Shown here: piece by piece, positions 43,604 to 54,759 of the stretch
Position numbering within the stretch: the stretch's first letter is position 1
How the letters are laid out: each line of letters opens with the position of its first letter
Assembly: GCF_007095465.1 (NCBI RefSeq)
Contig: NZ_SDGL01000005.1
Coordinates: 71,227 to 135,226, forward strand
Length of the DNA: 64,000 bases
Reading direction: 5' to 3'
Source of the DNA: Lactobacillus mulieris
Lineage (GTDB): Bacteria; Bacillota; Bacilli; Lactobacillales; Lactobacillaceae
The notes under the pieces: generated by a model
What the model was told of the DNA's origin: nothing
Seen by the model: the letters and a program-made list of their open reading frames with translations, nothing else
The model's database searches: none
Program-made: the position numbers and the translations under genes

Positions 43604-46600
43604 TTAAAATAGCGACAATTGATTTTGCTCAGGCATCCCTTCCAAAACACCATTGACTTCTAAATAATCCATAATAGTTTGTGAAACTTTACCTCTCGTT
43701 CTTAAATCTTCCTTGGATAAGAATTTCTGTTCAGCTCTTGCTGCAACTATTTGCTTAGCAGCATTATCACCTAAACCAGGAACAGCATTAAATGGTGCCA
43801 AAATAGTGTGATCATCAATAATCTTAAAGTTTAACGCTTCTGATTCATTGACATCTACCATTTTTATTTTTATACCACGTTCTAAGCATTCATTGGCAAT
43901 TTCCAAAACTGTTAATAAAGATTTATCTTTAGCACTTGCATCATTTCCTTGATCTTGAATCTTCTTAATAGCCGCTTTAACAGAATTTTTACCATGGCTC
44001 ATAGCCACAAGGTCAAACAAATCTGCTCTAACTGAAAAATATGAAGTGTAATAAATCACTGGATAGTAAACCTTAAACCAAGCTATTCGCAAAGCCATTA
44101 AAATATAGGCAGTAGCATGTGCTTTAGGGAACATATACTTAATTTTCAAGCAAGATGGAATATACCAATCAGGAATATTATTGTTCTTTTTTAAGACAGC
44201 CATATCATCATCACTAATTCCACGACCATGTCGAACAGATTCCATTGTTGAAAAGGCTACTTCTGGCTTAACTCCCCAGTGAATCAAGTCCATCATAATA
44301 TTATCACGACATCCAATAACATTCTTTAATTTGCAAGTTCCATTGTTAACTAAGTCTTCTGCATTTCCTAGCCAAACATCAGTACCATGTGATAATCCTG
44401 AGATTTGTAGCAATTCAGAAAAAGTCGTTGGATTTGTTTCTTCAAGCATTCCGCGAACAAATTTTGTTCCAAATTCTGGTACACCCAGTGTTCCTGTCTT
44501 TGAAGCTATTTGTTCAGGAGTTACTCCTAAAATATCTGTTCCAGAAAATAATGACATAACTCCTGGATCATCAGGTGGTATTGTCATTGGGTCAACTCCG
44601 CTTAAATCTTGCAACATTCTGATCATAGTTGGATCATCGTGTCCAAGAATATCAAACTTTAAGATATTATCGTGAATTGAGTGGAAATCAAAGTGTGTTG
44701 TTAACCAAGCTGCATTTAAATCATCTGCCGGATATTGCACTGGAGTAAAATCATATATATCCATGTCATCCGGAACTACAACAATCCCAGCTGGGTGCTG
44801 ACCTGTGGTTCTTTTAACACCTGACGTCCCAGTTGCTAAGCGATCTAATTCAGCGGAACGCAAGTTTAAATTACGTTCTTCTTCAAAATGCTTAGCATAT
44901 CCATAAGCTGTCTTATCTGCAACAGTAGAAATAGTTCCCGCTCTAAATGAATTAGCTGGTCCAAACATAACTCTAATATAATTATGAGCTACAGGTTGAT
45001 AATCTCCTGAGAAATTCAAATCAATATCTGGAACCTTGTCACCATGGAATCCCAAGAAAGTTGCAAATGGAATATCTTGGCCATCTTTTACTAATTCTGT
45101 ACCACATTCTGGACACTTTTTGTCTGGCAAGTCGAACCCTGATCCATATTCACCATTTTCAAAGAAATGTGAATATTTACATTTAGGGCAACGATAATGT
45201 GGCGCCAAAGGATTTACCTCTGTAATTCCAGACATTGTTGCAACCAGACTAGATCCAACTGACCCACGAGAACCAACCAAATATCCATCTTTATTAGACT
45301 TGGCCACTAGTTTTTGTGAAATCAAATAAATAACAGCATACCCATTAGAAATAATTGAATTTAGTTCTAATTCAATTCGGTCTTTAACAATTTTAGGTAA
45401 TGGCTTTCCATACAATTCATAGGCTTTATTATAGGTTAAATCTGTCATTTGTTGATCTGCATCTTTAATGTGTGGTGGATAAAGACCACTTTTTACGGGA
45501 GCAATATCTTCAATTTCATCAGCGATTTTATTAGTATTATCAATCACTATTTCTTTAGCAATATCTTCTCCCATAAAACTAAAAGCATCTAACATCTCTT
45601 GAGTAGAATAAAAATGCAATTTTGGTTGTGGTTTATTACGATTAGGATTTGATCTTTGAGCTGCAATTAAAATTTCTCGATAAATTTTATCTTCCGGATT
45701 TAGATAATGACAATCCCCTGTTGCAACAACTGGGATATTCAATTCCTGACCTAATTTGTAAATGTTTTTTAGAATTTCTTCTAATTGATTCTCATCTTTA
45801 ATCAATTCATCTGCTATTAATTGTGAATACGCAGCTGGTGGTTGAACTTCTAAAAAGTCATAGAATTTGGCTTTTTCTCTTGCTTCATCATAACCCTTTT
45901 GCATCATGGTGATGAATACATCACCCTTCCAGCAACCACTACCAAACAGCAAACCTTCTCGATATTTTCTTAATTCTGAAATAGGTGTTCTAGGTTCACG
46001 ATAAAAATACTGTGTACTTGCTAAAGAAACTAGTTTATACATATTCTTTAAGCCCTTTTGGGTTAAAGCTAAGACTGTCATATGAGCTGGTTTAGCACGT
46101 TTATATACTTGACCAAATTTAGCATAATCATTCATTTTTCCTAAATCATCTTGCTCAAACTTGTCATTAAACGCATCTAACAATTTAAACATCAAATATC
46201 CAGTTGCCTCAGCATCTTGATTTGCACGGTGATGGTGTTCAAGAACGACATTATACTTTTTACAAAGTGAATCAAGAGTATGTTTAGTTTGTTCAGGATG
46301 AAGTAAACGAGAAACCTCTAAAGTATCTACGACAGGTTGAGTAATTTCCTTTAAACCACTTCTTCTTAACGCAGCATTAACAAATCCCACATCAAATTGA
46401 ACATTATGCCCACAAAGAGGACGATCTCCATAAAACTCCTGAAATCTCTTTATAACTTCAGCTTCATCATCAGCTTTTGAAACCATTTCATCAGTAATCG
46501 AAGTTAAATTAATTGTAGTTTCACTTAATGGATGATGCGGATTAATAAATTCATCAAATCTTTCAATCACTTCGCCGTCTTTCATTTTTACGGCCCCAAT

Positions 46601-47923
46601 TTCAATTATAGTGTCATAAACTGATGAAAGACCAGTAGTTTCAACGTCAAAAATTACAAATTCACGGTTTTCATAAGTCATAGGCGCTGGATTTAAAACT
46701 AATAAAGCGTGATCATCTACCATATTAGCTTCTAATCCGTACAAAATTTTCATTTCTTGTTTTTTGCCAGCGCTATATGCTTCAGGAAATGACTGTACAT
46801 CTCCGTGATCTGTAATTGCTATCGCTTTTTGTCCAAATTTTTTAGCTGTAGAGATAAAATCAGTTGCAGTATTAGTTGCATCAAGCTGACTCATAATAGT
46901 ATGTAAATGGAGCTCTACTCGCTTTTTATCACCTTCATACTTTTCTGTCCGACCAATATGTTCAATAATTTTGAAATTATTAATATTAAAAACAACGTCA
47001 TGAACATATTGATCATCTAAGGCACTTCCAGACATTCTAGCCCATACTCCTGGCTTAATACCCTTCAACATTTCAATCTGCTCTTTATCTTTAACAAATT
47101 TTTTGAAGGCAATAGAATCTGAATAGTCAGTAATTTCTCCTGAAAAAATATAAGCTCCAGATTTTAATTCATGGGAATCAATATTGAAGATATTTCCTTC
47201 GATGACGATATTTCTCATCCCATCTTCAATCTCTTTCATTCCGATTATTTCACTAGCAGGAATGTCTGCTTTACCAAAGTTCTTTTCTCTTGTTTGCCGA
47301 TTATTATTTGGTGCAACTCTCTTAGGCTTAGGAGGAATATTTTTAAAAGCCTCATTCATGCTTTTTTCGTGTTCTGCTTGCAACTGTTCTAATTGTTCCA
47401 AACTTGCCAGATTTGCTTCTTCATTTTGATTCTTAACTTGCAGTTTCAACTTTATATTAAAGAAACCATATCTACGCAAATCAAAACTCAAATTATCTAA
47501 ATCAGATTGTGAAATCGAATTGGCAAGCATCGGAGTTTCAACTCCAATTATCCAATCACTTGCAACTTTAACTGGCTTTTTACTAGACAAGCATTCACGA
47601 GCCATTACAGTCATATTTTCAGTATGACTAACCACAAATGACCAATAATCAGGCAAATATCTATCCGAACCGTCAGCCGTTGATATCATAATATTCACAT
47701 CAACAAAGGGACTAAATTCTTGTTCTGTGAGCTTAATTAATGCTTCATAAGTATCAAACTTTAGTGGCGTATCAAAAAAAACGTGGATATCCCACTTACG
47801 CTTTTTTCCGTAAACATCCACGTTTTCGATTTTACCCTTTTCGAGTAAATCATTGTCACTAAAAGAGTTGGGAAACTTAATCTGCTTCAAAAATCTTAAA
47901 AAAAGTTTATTTGAATCTGCCAC
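43604..47923 (-). CDS. polC: DNA polymerase III PolC-type alpha subunit
   Basis: Replicative polymerase of low-GC Gram-positives, 1439 residues. In order: N-terminal and OB-fold region, PHP domain (VELHLHTIMSQLDAT near 339) split by a 3'-5' exonuclease insert (FVIFDVETTGLSSVYDTIIEIGA near 424, the DEDD fold), then the polymerase core with the zinc motif CPKCKY...CPECGTE (about 910-945) and PDIDLNFSGDY, whose Asp residues bind metal. The start codon is GTG at 47923, behind a modest TAGGTAAT site overlapping the proS end. It is the last gene of the pyrH-to-polC run. Confidence 0.97.
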   Translation of the reverse strand: MADSNKLFLRFLKQIKFPNSFSDNDLLEKGKIENVDVYGKKRKWDIHVFFDTPLKFDTYEALIKLTEQEFSPFVDVNIMISTADGSDRYLPDYWSFVVSHTENMTVMARECLSSKKPVKVASDWIIGVETPMLANSISQSDLDNLSFDLRRYGFFNIKLKLQVKNQNEEANLASLEQLEQLQAEHEKSMNEAFKNIPPKPKRVAPNNNRQTREKNFGKADIPASEIIGMKEIEDGMRNIVIEGNIFNIDSHELKSGAYIFSGEITDYSDSIAFKKFVKDKEQIEMLKGIKPGVWARMSGSALDDQYVHDVVFNINNFKIIEHIGRTEKYEGDKKRVELHLHTIMSQLDATNTATDFISTAKKFGQKAIAITDHGDVQSFPEAYSAGKKQEMKILYGLEANMVDDHALLVLNPAPMTYENREFVIFDVETTGLSSVYDTIIEIGAVKMKDGEVIERFDEFINPHHPLSETTINLTSITDEMVSKADDEAEVIKRFQEFYGDRPLCGHNVQFDVGFVNAALRRSGLKEITQPVVDTLEVSRLLHPEQTKHTLDSLCKKYNVVLEHHHRANQDAEATGYLMFKLLDAFNDKFEQDDLGKMNDYAKFGQVYKRAKPAHMTVLALTQKGLKNMYKLVSLASTQYFYREPRTPISELRKYREGLLFGSGCWKGDVFITMMQKGYDEAREKAKFYDFLEVQPPAAYSQLIADELIKDENQLEEILKNIYKLGQELNIPVVATGDCHYLNPEDKIYREILIAAQRSNPNRNKPQPKLHFYSTQEMLDAFSFMGEDIAKEIVIDNTNKIADEIEDIAPVKSGLYPPHIKDADQQMTDLTYNKAYELYGKPLPKIVKDRIELELNSIISNGYAVIYLISQKLVAKSNKDGYLVGSRGSVGSSLVATMSGITEVNPLAPHYRCPKCKYSHFFENGEYGSGFDLPDKKCPECGTELVKDGQDIPFATFLGFHGDKVPDIDLNFSGDYQPVAHNYIRVMFGPANSFRAGTISTVADKTAYGYAKHFEEERNLNLRSAELDRLATGTSGVKRTTGQHPAGIVVVPDDMDIYDFTPVQYPADDLNAAWLTTHFDFHSIHDNILKFDILGHDDPTMIRMLQDLSGVDPMTIPPDDPGVMSLFSGTDILGVTPEQIASKTGTLGVPEFGTKFVRGMLEETNPTTFSELLQISGLSHGTDVWLGNAEDLVNNGTCKLKNVIGCRDNIMMDLIHWGVKPEVAFSTMESVRHGRGISDDDMAVLKKNNNIPDWYIPSCLKIKYMFPKAHATAYILMALRIAWFKVYYPVIYYTSYFSVRADLFDLVAMSHGKNSVKAAIKKIQDQGNDASAKDKSLLTVLEIANECLERGIKIKMVDVNESEALNFKIIDDHTILAPFNAVPGLGDNAAKQIVAARAEQKFLSKEDLRTRGKVSQTIMDYLEVNGVLEGMPEQNQLSLF

Positions 47924-47932
47924 AAATATTAC

Positions 47933-49630
47933 CTAATCCAATTCTTTTGCAACTAATGCTTCAAGTTCTGCTAAAGTTACCTCACTTGCCTTTTCATCAA
48001 GGGGACGCTTAACTTCAACAATACCATCGGCAGCTTTCTTACCAATTGTAATTCTTAATGGTGCTCCTACTAAATCTGCATCTGCAAATTTAACACCTGC
48101 ACGTTCATTACGATCATCATAAAGAACGTCATATTTATCGCTAAATTTAGCATATAAACTTTCTGCTAATTTAGTTTGAACTTCATCCTTCATCTTCATT
48201 TGAATCAGGTGAAGAGCAAATGGTGCAATTTCCTTTGGCCATGCAACACCGTGTTCGGTCAAGTTTTGCTCAACTGCTGCAGATAACATTCTTGTTACAC
48301 CAATACCGTATGAGCCCATAATAACTGGTTGTGCTTTACCATTTTGATCAAGGAAATCAGCACCCATAGTTTCAGTATAGTAGGTACCCAACTTAAAGAT
48401 GTGTCCAACTTCAATTGAAGTAGTAAATTGAAGAGGCAAATGATCAACTGGATCTGGTTCACCTTCATTTGCAGTTCTAATGTCTGAAAATTCATCAACT
48501 TTGAAGTCACGATTCAAATTAGCGTTTTGGAATTGATAACCAGTTTCATTTGCCCCAACAACAATGTTGTACAAGTCCTTAACTGTTTCATCAGCGATAA
48601 TCTTATCTGCCCAATCAGCTTTAACTGGACCAACTCCACCTTTTTCGCTACCAGTAACATTAACCAATTCTTCTGCAGTTGCTTCACGAACTTCATTTGC
48701 ATCTAATAAATGACCCAATTTTACTTCGTTAATTTGCTTATCAGCACGAATTAAGACTAAAATCTTTTGGTCATCAGCCATGTACAAGATACTCTTCACA
48801 ATTCTAGTAGCAGGCACACGCAAAAATTCAGTCAATTGTTCAATAGTTTCGCAACCAGGTGTAGCAACTTTTTCCATTGGCTTCAATTCTTCAGGTTCTT
48901 GCTTAAAGGTATCAATGCTCTTTGCCATTTCAAGGTTTGCAGCATATGTACCTTTTTCATTAGTAGCAATGGTGTCTTCCCCAATTGCTGCTGGAGCTTG
49001 AAATTCTGTTGAGTTTTTACCACCCATTGTACCAGAATCTGCAATAACAGGGTGAACAGTAACACCTGCACGTTTGAAGATACGCTTGTAAGCTGCTTTT
49101 TGGTCATCAAATTGCTTATCTAACTGTTCTTTTGTAGCTGCAAAGCTGTAGCCATCAAGCATTACAAATTCACGACCGCGCAATAAACCAAATCTTGGAC
49201 GATTTTCATCACGGAACTTAGTTTGAATTTGGTAAAGTGCAAGAGGCATTTGCTTGTAACTCTTTAAGTTTTTAGCAATAATTTCAGTAAATGTTTCTTC
49301 ATGAGTTGGACCTAAAAGACTATCACGACCATGACGATCTTTTAGCTTAAACATTTCATCACCATATTTATAGTAACGACCAGATTCTTGCCACAAAGTA
49401 GCTGGCAATAAATGTGGCATAATCATTTCGGGAACATTAATCCGATCCATTTCTTCTTCAATGATTCTTTCAGCTTTACGTAATACCCGATAGCCTAAAG
49501 GTAAGTATGAATACACACCAGCAGTTACCTGACGTATATATCCACCTCTAATCATTATTTTATGACTTGCTGCTACTGCATCAGCAGGAGCTTCTTTCAA
49601 AGTTGGCATAAAAAAATTCGATTGTCGCAT
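47933..49630 (-). CDS. proS: prolyl-tRNA synthetase
   Basis: Charges tRNA-Pro; 565 residues, the bacterial-type ProS. Class II motifs are visible: GPTHEETFTEIIAKNLKSYK (motif 2 region, about 105-124), FRDENRPRFGLLRGREFVMLDGYSF, and the C-terminal motif 3 GSYGIGVTRMLSAAVEQ near 435, followed by an anticodon-binding domain. The INS editing insertion (about 225-400) is present. It lies 19 bases after rseP and 10 bases before polC, an order typical of Firmicutes. Confidence 0.97.
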   Translation of the reverse strand: MRQSNFFMPTLKEAPADAVAASHKIMIRGGYIRQVTAGVYSYLPLGYRVLRKAERIIEEEMDRINVPEMIMPHLLPATLWQESGRYYKYGDEMFKLKDRHGRDSLLGPTHEETFTEIIAKNLKSYKQMPLALYQIQTKFRDENRPRFGLLRGREFVMLDGYSFAATKEQLDKQFDDQKAAYKRIFKRAGVTVHPVIADSGTMGGKNSTEFQAPAAIGEDTIATNEKGTYAANLEMAKSIDTFKQEPEELKPMEKVATPGCETIEQLTEFLRVPATRIVKSILYMADDQKILVLIRADKQINEVKLGHLLDANEVREATAEELVNVTGSEKGGVGPVKADWADKIIADETVKDLYNIVVGANETGYQFQNANLNRDFKVDEFSDIRTANEGEPDPVDHLPLQFTTSIEVGHIFKLGTYYTETMGADFLDQNGKAQPVIMGSYGIGVTRMLSAAVEQNLTEHGVAWPKEIAPFALHLIQMKMKDEVQTKLAESLYAKFSDKYDVLYDDRNERAGVKFADADLVGAPLRITIGKKAADGIVEVKRPLDEKASEVTLAELEALVAKELD

Positions 49631-49649
49631 AATTAACTCCCTAAATAAT

Positions 49650-50903
49650 TTATTTAATAAAGTAGCGATAAATGTCGTTACCTGTTACTAATATAATCAA
49701 AATTAATAAAAATACAACTCCAGCAATTTCAACTGCAGTTTCATGTTCTTCAGAAATTGGTTTTCCGCGAATCAATTCAACTAGATTCAATAAGAGCTTG
49801 CCGCCATCTAATCCAGGAATTGGTAACAAATTCATGATTCCCAAATTAATTGATATCATAGCTAAAAAGACTACAACAGCTGAAATACCAAACTTGCTTA
49901 CTTGACTAGTCTGAGAATAAATCCCTACAGGACCTGATAACTTGTTTAAGCTAAAATGACTAATTAAATTACCAACCGCTTTAAAAATCAAACCGGTTGT
50001 ATTCACAGCCATGTTCCACCCTCTAGCCAATTTCACAGAAAAACGTTCATCAGATTTAGCATATATCCCAATTTGATATGCTTTTTCACCATTGTACTTA
50101 ACGAGTTTGGGTTTAAGAGAAACAGTCTTTGTTTTGTTGCCTCGCTTAATAGTTAGTTGCATTGTTTTGCTTTTATTTTCAGCAACTCTTTCACTAAAAT
50201 TCTCAAAACTAGTAACTTTTTTCCCATTTACAGCAACTAATTGATCATTTTTCTTCAAAACAGTACTTGCTGGTGAATCTTCCAAAGTTCGTGCAACAGT
50301 TGTTGTTGAAGGACCAACTGTTGATATTGACCAAATAATAAAAATTACAAAACCTAAAATTATATTCATCAGTGGTCCTGCAATATTGGTCGCAATTTTT
50401 TGCCAAATTTTAGCATTTTGGAATTGTGTGTCTTCAGGAGCTATTGTTAATTCTGTCCCGGTATTATCAATGATTGTTGCATCATGATCAACGGAATACT
50501 TAAATTCTTTGCTTTCATCACCATTTTCATAACCCTGAATAGTGAGGTCTTTTACCAAATCAGCCTTAGTTACTTGTAAAGGAATGCCTGAAATCGTTAT
50601 ATCAGATTCTGAAGCGTCGATTCGTACAACTTTACCCGCCTCATCTAAAGCCAAAATAACATTGGTCCCTGGATCAATTGTACTAATATCATCTTTACCA
50701 GCTAATCGCACATATCCCCCTAATGGAAGCCAGCGTACGGTATAACTGGTATTTTTCTTTCTAGTTTGGAATAGTTTGGGACCCATTCCAATAGAAAATT
50801 CTCGCACTAAAACACCACTTTTTTTCGCAACGAAAAAGTGACCAAATTCATGTACAAATACTAATAGTCCAAAAATGACTAGAAAAATTAAAACTGTAGT
50901 CAT
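49650..50903 (-). CDS. rseP: site-2 metalloprotease RseP/RasP
   Basis: Intramembrane zinc protease, 417 residues; relatives cleave anti-sigma factors and signal peptide remnants. The zinc motif HEFGH is in FVHEFGHFFVAKKSGV (residues 18-33), one PDZ domain spans about 195-280, and the second catalytic block NLLPIPGLDGGKLLLNLVE lies near 355. It lies between cdsA (2 bases upstream) and proS. The span of about 120 residues between the HEFGH helix and PDZ holds an insert seen in lactobacilli. Its target here is unknown. Confidence 0.95.
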   Translation of the reverse strand: MTTVLIFLVIFGLLVFVHEFGHFFVAKKSGVLVREFSIGMGPKLFQTRKKNTSYTVRWLPLGGYVRLAGKDDISTIDPGTNVILALDEAGKVVRIDASESDITISGIPLQVTKADLVKDLTIQGYENGDESKEFKYSVDHDATIIDNTGTELTIAPEDTQFQNAKIWQKIATNIAGPLMNIILGFVIFIIWSISTVGPSTTTVARTLEDSPASTVLKKNDQLVAVNGKKVTSFENFSERVAENKSKTMQLTIKRGNKTKTVSLKPKLVKYNGEKAYQIGIYAKSDERFSVKLARGWNMAVNTTGLIFKAVGNLISHFSLNKLSGPVGIYSQTSQVSKFGISAVVVFLAMISINLGIMNLLPIPGLDGGKLLLNLVELIRGKPISEEHETAVEIAGVVFLLILIILVTGNDIYRYFIK

Positions 50904-50905
50904 AT

Positions 50906-51712
50906 TTATCCCTTAATAAAAAATAGAGCGATTACAGGTAAAACAAATAACATGCTATCAAAGCGATCTAAAATACCACCATGTCCTGGCAAAATTTTAC
51001 CTGAATCCTTTACTCCGTAATAACGTTTATAAGCAGATTCTACTAAATCACCCATTTGACCAACAATTGATAAAATAGCACTAGTCCAGATAAGATAACT
51101 ATAATCTTTTACTAATGGTACTACATTAATATAGATTGCAGAAAAAGCAATTGCACAAACAACTGCACCTATAGATCCTTCCCAAGTTTTATTGGGACTA
51201 ATCACAGGCCATAATTTATGCTTTCCAAACTTTTTGCCAATCATGTAAGCACCAATGTCCGTTGACCAAACCACAACAAAGACATAGCCTAATAAAGCTA
51301 GTCCTAACATCGATCCATGGTCAATATTTCGAATAGCTGCTAAGTAATGAAAACCCGTTCCGATATATAGAGATGCTAGCGTATAAACACCAACGTCATC
51401 AAAGCTGGTTTTGTTCTTTGATAAGACTGTCCATGTCAAAAGCAACATAACCATCGTAAAATAAATCCCAGGTCTAGTTACTTCTTTTGGAAAGACATTA
51501 AAAAATGTCTTGGGAACCGTCCAGGTCAATGTAGCAAGTAGAGCCAATAAAAAATCAATTGATAAAAGAATTTGCTTCTTCATCAAAAAAATTTCACTAA
51601 TTCCAACTGCTGCTAATGCTGCTGCAAGCCAATCAATCCAATAGCCACCTGCAACAACAATTGGTATAAATAAAATTAAGGCAATCACTGCCGTAATTGT
51701 ACGTTGTTTCAT
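50906..51712 (-). CDS. cdsA: phosphatidate cytidylyltransferase
   Basis: Makes CDP-diacylglycerol from phosphatidic acid and CTP, the branch point of phospholipid synthesis. The 268-residue protein has about eight hydrophobic helices and the family signature SPNKTWEGSIGAVV near 178 with GDLVESAYKRYYGVKDSGKILPGHGGILDRFDS near the C-terminus. It is co-transcribed with uppS (11 bases upstream) and rseP. Confidence 0.96.
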   Translation of the reverse strand: MKQRTITAVIALILFIPIVVAGGYWIDWLAAALAAVGISEIFLMKKQILLSIDFLLALLATLTWTVPKTFFNVFPKEVTRPGIYFTMVMLLLTWTVLSKNKTSFDDVGVYTLASLYIGTGFHYLAAIRNIDHGSMLGLALLGYVFVVVWSTDIGAYMIGKKFGKHKLWPVISPNKTWEGSIGAVVCAIAFSAIYINVVPLVKDYSYLIWTSAILSIVGQMGDLVESAYKRYYGVKDSGKILPGHGGILDRFDSMLFVLPVIALFFIKG

Positions 51713-51723
51713 ATATTCTCTCT

Positions 51724-52437
51724 TTATAATTTACCAAATCGGCGATCACGCCCTTGGAAATCCATAATTACTTTTTTCAAATCTTCTTCATTAAAGTCAG
51801 GCCAATATTTATCTGTAAAAGCTAATTCTGAATATGCTAATTGCCATAATAGAAAATTAGAAATTCTCTGTTCACCTGATGTTCTTAAAATCAAGTCTGG
51901 ATCAGGATAAGGTAAATTGGCTGTTAACAACTCTTGATTAACCAATTTATCATTAATATCTTCAAGAGTTATACTTTCATTTTTAACTTGCTTAGCAATT
52001 TTCTTAATTGCAGTAGTTATTTCCCTTCTTGATCCATAATTAAAGGCAAAATTTAAAATCATACCAGTATTATTTTTAGTATCTTCCATAGCTTTCTGGG
52101 TTACAGCCAATGTCTTATCTGGTAACTCATTTAAAAAGCCCATTATATTAACTTTTACATTATTTTCCATCAATTTAGGCATAAACTTATCGAAAAAAGT
52201 AATGGGTAACTTCATCAAATAACTAACTTCATCAGTTGGTCGTCCCCAATTCTCTGTAGAAAAAGCGTAAAGTGTTAAAACCTTTACGCCCATTTCATTT
52301 GCTGCCAAGGCAATCTTTTCGATATTTTGCATACCTTGTTTATGCCCCATTACTCGTGGGAGATGGCGCTTTTGAGCCCAACGACCATTACCATCCATAA
52401 TAATGGCAAGATGATTTAACTCTTTTTCTTTTGTCAT
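51724..52437 (-). CDS. uppS: undecaprenyl pyrophosphate synthase
   Basis: cis-prenyltransferase building the C55 lipid carrier for peptidoglycan and other envelope polymers, 237 residues. The catalytic start [13 protein letters not shown] (Asp15, His/Arg following), the GHKQGM loop and [13 protein letters not shown] near 58-70 are intact, as is [22 protein letters not shown] near 185. It lies between frr and cdsA, as in other Firmicutes. Confidence 0.97.
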   Translation of the reverse strand: MTKEKELNHLAIIMDGNGRWAQKRHLPRVMGHKQGMQNIEKIALAANEMGVKVLTLYAFSTENWGRPTDEVSYLMKLPITFFDKFMPKLMENNVKVNIMGFLNELPDKTLAVTQKAMEDTKNNTGMILNFAFNYGSRREITTAIKKIAKQVKNESITLEDINDKLVNQELLTANLPYPDPDLILRTSGEQRISNFLLWQLAYSELAFTDKYWPDFNEEDLKKVIMDFQGRDRRFGKL

Positions 52438-52440
52438 TGA

Positions 52441-52998
52441 TTAGCCCTTAGTGATTTCTTTACGCTTTTCATCTGCAAGTTGATCAACACGTTTAGTGGC
52501 GTCATCAGTAACTTTTTGAACATCCTTTTCTAAACGCTTTTGTTCATCTTCAGTAATATCGCCATTTTTTTCTTGTTTTTTCAAACTATCCATAGCTTCA
52601 CGACGAACATTTCTGATTGCAATCTTTGCTTGTTCAGCTTGTTTACCAACTTGCTTGGCAATTTCTTCACGACGTTCACCAGTTAATTGAGGGATTACCA
52701 AGCGAATTACATTACCGTCATTTGCCGGAGTAAGTCCCAAATCACTTGCTAGCAAAGCGTGTTCAATATTGTCTAAACTAGACTTATCATAAGGAGTTAC
52801 TAAAAGAACACGAGCTTCAGGAATAGTAACACTTGACATTTGTGTCAAAGGAGTAGGTACACCGTAGTAATCTACCTTAACCCCTTCTAATAAACTAGCA
52901 TTTGCAACACCAGCACGAATATTTCCTAATTCTTTTTGATAAACCGCAATAGATTTATCCATATTTTCTTTTGCTTTAGCGATTACATCGTTTGTCAT
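52441..52998 (-). CDS. frr: ribosome recycling factor
   Basis: Splits post-termination ribosomes with EF-G; 185 residues, the invariant size of the family. It shows [21 protein letters not shown] near residues 26-46 and [15 protein letters not shown]. Its ATG overlaps the pyrH stop by one base. Confidence 0.97.
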   Translation of the reverse strand: MTNDVIAKAKENMDKSIAVYQKELGNIRAGVANASLLEGVKVDYYGVPTPLTQMSSVTIPEARVLLVTPYDKSSLDNIEHALLASDLGLTPANDGNVIRLVIPQLTGERREEIAKQVGKQAEQAKIAIRNVRREAMDSLKKQEKNGDITEDEQKRLEKDVQKVTDDATKRVDQLADEKRKEITKG

Positions 52999-53723
52999 TA
53001 TTTTCCACCTCTAATTACTGTACCGATATTTTCACCTTCGATAACTTTCTTGATGTTACCTTCAGTATTCACGTTAAAGACAATTAATGGAATATCTGTA
53101 TCCATTGATAATGAACTTGCAGTTCTATCCATTACTTTCAAGTTCTTTGAAATTACATCTAATTGAGTTAATTCATCATATTTTGTTGCACTAGGATCAA
53201 TTTTTGGATCAGCTGAATATACACCATCAACACCATTTTTTGCCATTAAAATTACATCTGCATCAATTTCGGCTGCTCGTAAAGCTGCTGTAGTATCCGT
53301 TGAGAAATATGGGTTACCAGTACCACCACCAAAAATCACAACACGTCCCTTTTCAAGGTGACGAACTGCTCTTCTTCTAATATATGGTTCAGCAACTTGT
53401 CTCATCTCAATTGATGTTTGAACTCTCGTAGGAACACCTACATGTTCTAAACCATCTTGCAAGGCTAAACCATTCATAATTGTTGCGAGCATTCCCATGT
53501 AGTCTGCTTGTGAACGTTCCATTCCAAGCTTGGCACCAGTTTCCCCACGCCACATGTTACCACCACCACAGACAACACCAATTTCAACACCTAAATTATG
53601 AATTGATTTAATTTCTTTTGCTAAGTGGCTAATGACAATTGGATCAATACCTACACCCTTAGGTCCGGCTAAAGCTTCACCACTAACCTTTAAAATGATT
53701 CGTTTATACTTAACTTGACTCAT
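52998..53723 (-). CDS. pyrH: UMP kinase
   Basis: Phosphorylates UMP to UDP, 241 residues, amino-acid-kinase fold. The P-loop-like start [32 protein letters not shown] and [19 protein letters not shown] blocks are complete. It is the first gene of the run pyrH-frr-uppS-cdsA-rseP-proS-polC, separated from tsf by a terminator. Confidence 0.97.
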   Translation of the reverse strand: MSQVKYKRIILKVSGEALAGPKGVGIDPIVISHLAKEIKSIHNLGVEIGVVCGGGNMWRGETGAKLGMERSQADYMGMLATIMNGLALQDGLEHVGVPTRVQTSIEMRQVAEPYIRRRAVRHLEKGRVVIFGGGTGNPYFSTDTTAALRAAEIDADVILMAKNGVDGVYSADPKIDPSATKYDELTQLDVISKNLKVMDRTASSLSMDTDIPLIVFNVNTEGNIKKVIEGENIGTVIRGGK

Positions 53724-53813
53724 AATAACCTCCTAGTGTTTTGCTTTTAACATTTTACCATACTTGAGTCTAGAATGTTTTGTTGATTATCTTATATCTG
53801 AATAATTTTAAGC

Positions 53814-53846
53814 AAAAAAAAGAAGCACAGAGTGCTTCTTTTTTTG
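53814..53846 (-). terminator. tsf terminator
   Basis: AAAAAAAGAAGCAC / GTGCTTCTTTTTTT hairpin with a three-base loop directly after the tsf stop codon. Confidence 0.9.
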
Positions 53847-53850
53847 AAAA

Positions 53851-54726
53851 TTACTTCATTTGTTCACGAACTTCAGCAGCAAAGTCTTCTTGCTTCTTTT
53901 CGATGCCTTCACCAACTTCGAAACGTTCAAAGTTAACTACAGTAGCGTTTTGTGACTTAACGTAAGCTTCAACAGTCATGTCTGAGTCCTTAACATATGC
54001 TTGATCAACCAAGCAGATTTCGCTCAAGTACTTGTTTACACGACCTTCAACAATTCTAGGAACGATGTTAGCTGGCTTGCCTTCATTTTCAGTTTCCTTA
54101 GTGAATACAGCCTTTTGACGTTCTAATTCGTCTGCAGGAACAGAATCCTTATTCAAGTATTCTGGGTTAATTGCAGCAACGTGCATTGCAATGTTCTTAG
54201 CTGCTTCTTCGTTGCCACCCTTTAAGGTAACTAATGCAACGATAGCACCACCATTGTGCTTGTATGCGCCAAATACTTCATCATCGTTCTTGTTGATAAG
54301 CTTAAATCTTCTGAAAGTAATCTTTTCACCAATTACGGCTGTAAGATTAGTTGTTGCACTTTCAATAGTGCCATCAGCTAAAGGAGCATTCAATGCTTCT
54401 TCCATGTTCTTAGGCTTTGCAGCTAAAACAGCCTTAGTAATATCATTAACTAAGTTAATGAACTTGTCGTTTGAAGCAACAAAGTCAGTTTCTGAGTTAA
54501 CTTCAACAAGTGCAGCAGTATTACCTTCAAATGCGAATTCTGCTAAACCTTCTGCAGCAATTCTGCCACTCTTCTTAGCAGCTTTAGCAACACCGTTTTC
54601 TCTTAAGATGTCGATTGCTCTTTCCATGTCTCCTTCAGCTTCAACTAAAGCCTTCTTGGAGTCCATCATACCAGCACCGGTACGTTCACGTAATTCCTTA
54701 ACTTGTGCAGCAGTAATTTTTGCCAT
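53851..54726 (-). CDS. tsf: elongation factor Ts
   Basis: Nucleotide exchange factor for EF-Tu, 291 residues. The N-terminal UBA-like module ([24 protein letters not shown], residues 4-27, with the family signature) and TDFVASND near residue 80 are clear. It follows rpsB by 33 bases, the usual pair, and ends in a strong terminator. Confidence 0.97.
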   Translation of the reverse strand: MAKITAAQVKELRERTGAGMMDSKKALVEAEGDMERAIDILRENGVAKAAKKSGRIAAEGLAEFAFEGNTAALVEVNSETDFVASNDKFINLVNDITKAVLAAKPKNMEEALNAPLADGTIESATTNLTAVIGEKITFRRFKLINKNDDEVFGAYKHNGGAIVALVTLKGGNEEAAKNIAMHVAAINPEYLNKDSVPADELERQKAVFTKETENEGKPANIVPRIVEGRVNKYLSEICLVDQAYVKDSDMTVEAYVKSQNATVVNFERFEVGEGIEKKQEDFAAEVREQMK

Positions 54727-54759
54727 TAATAATTCCTCCTATGGAACTAAAAGTAAAAA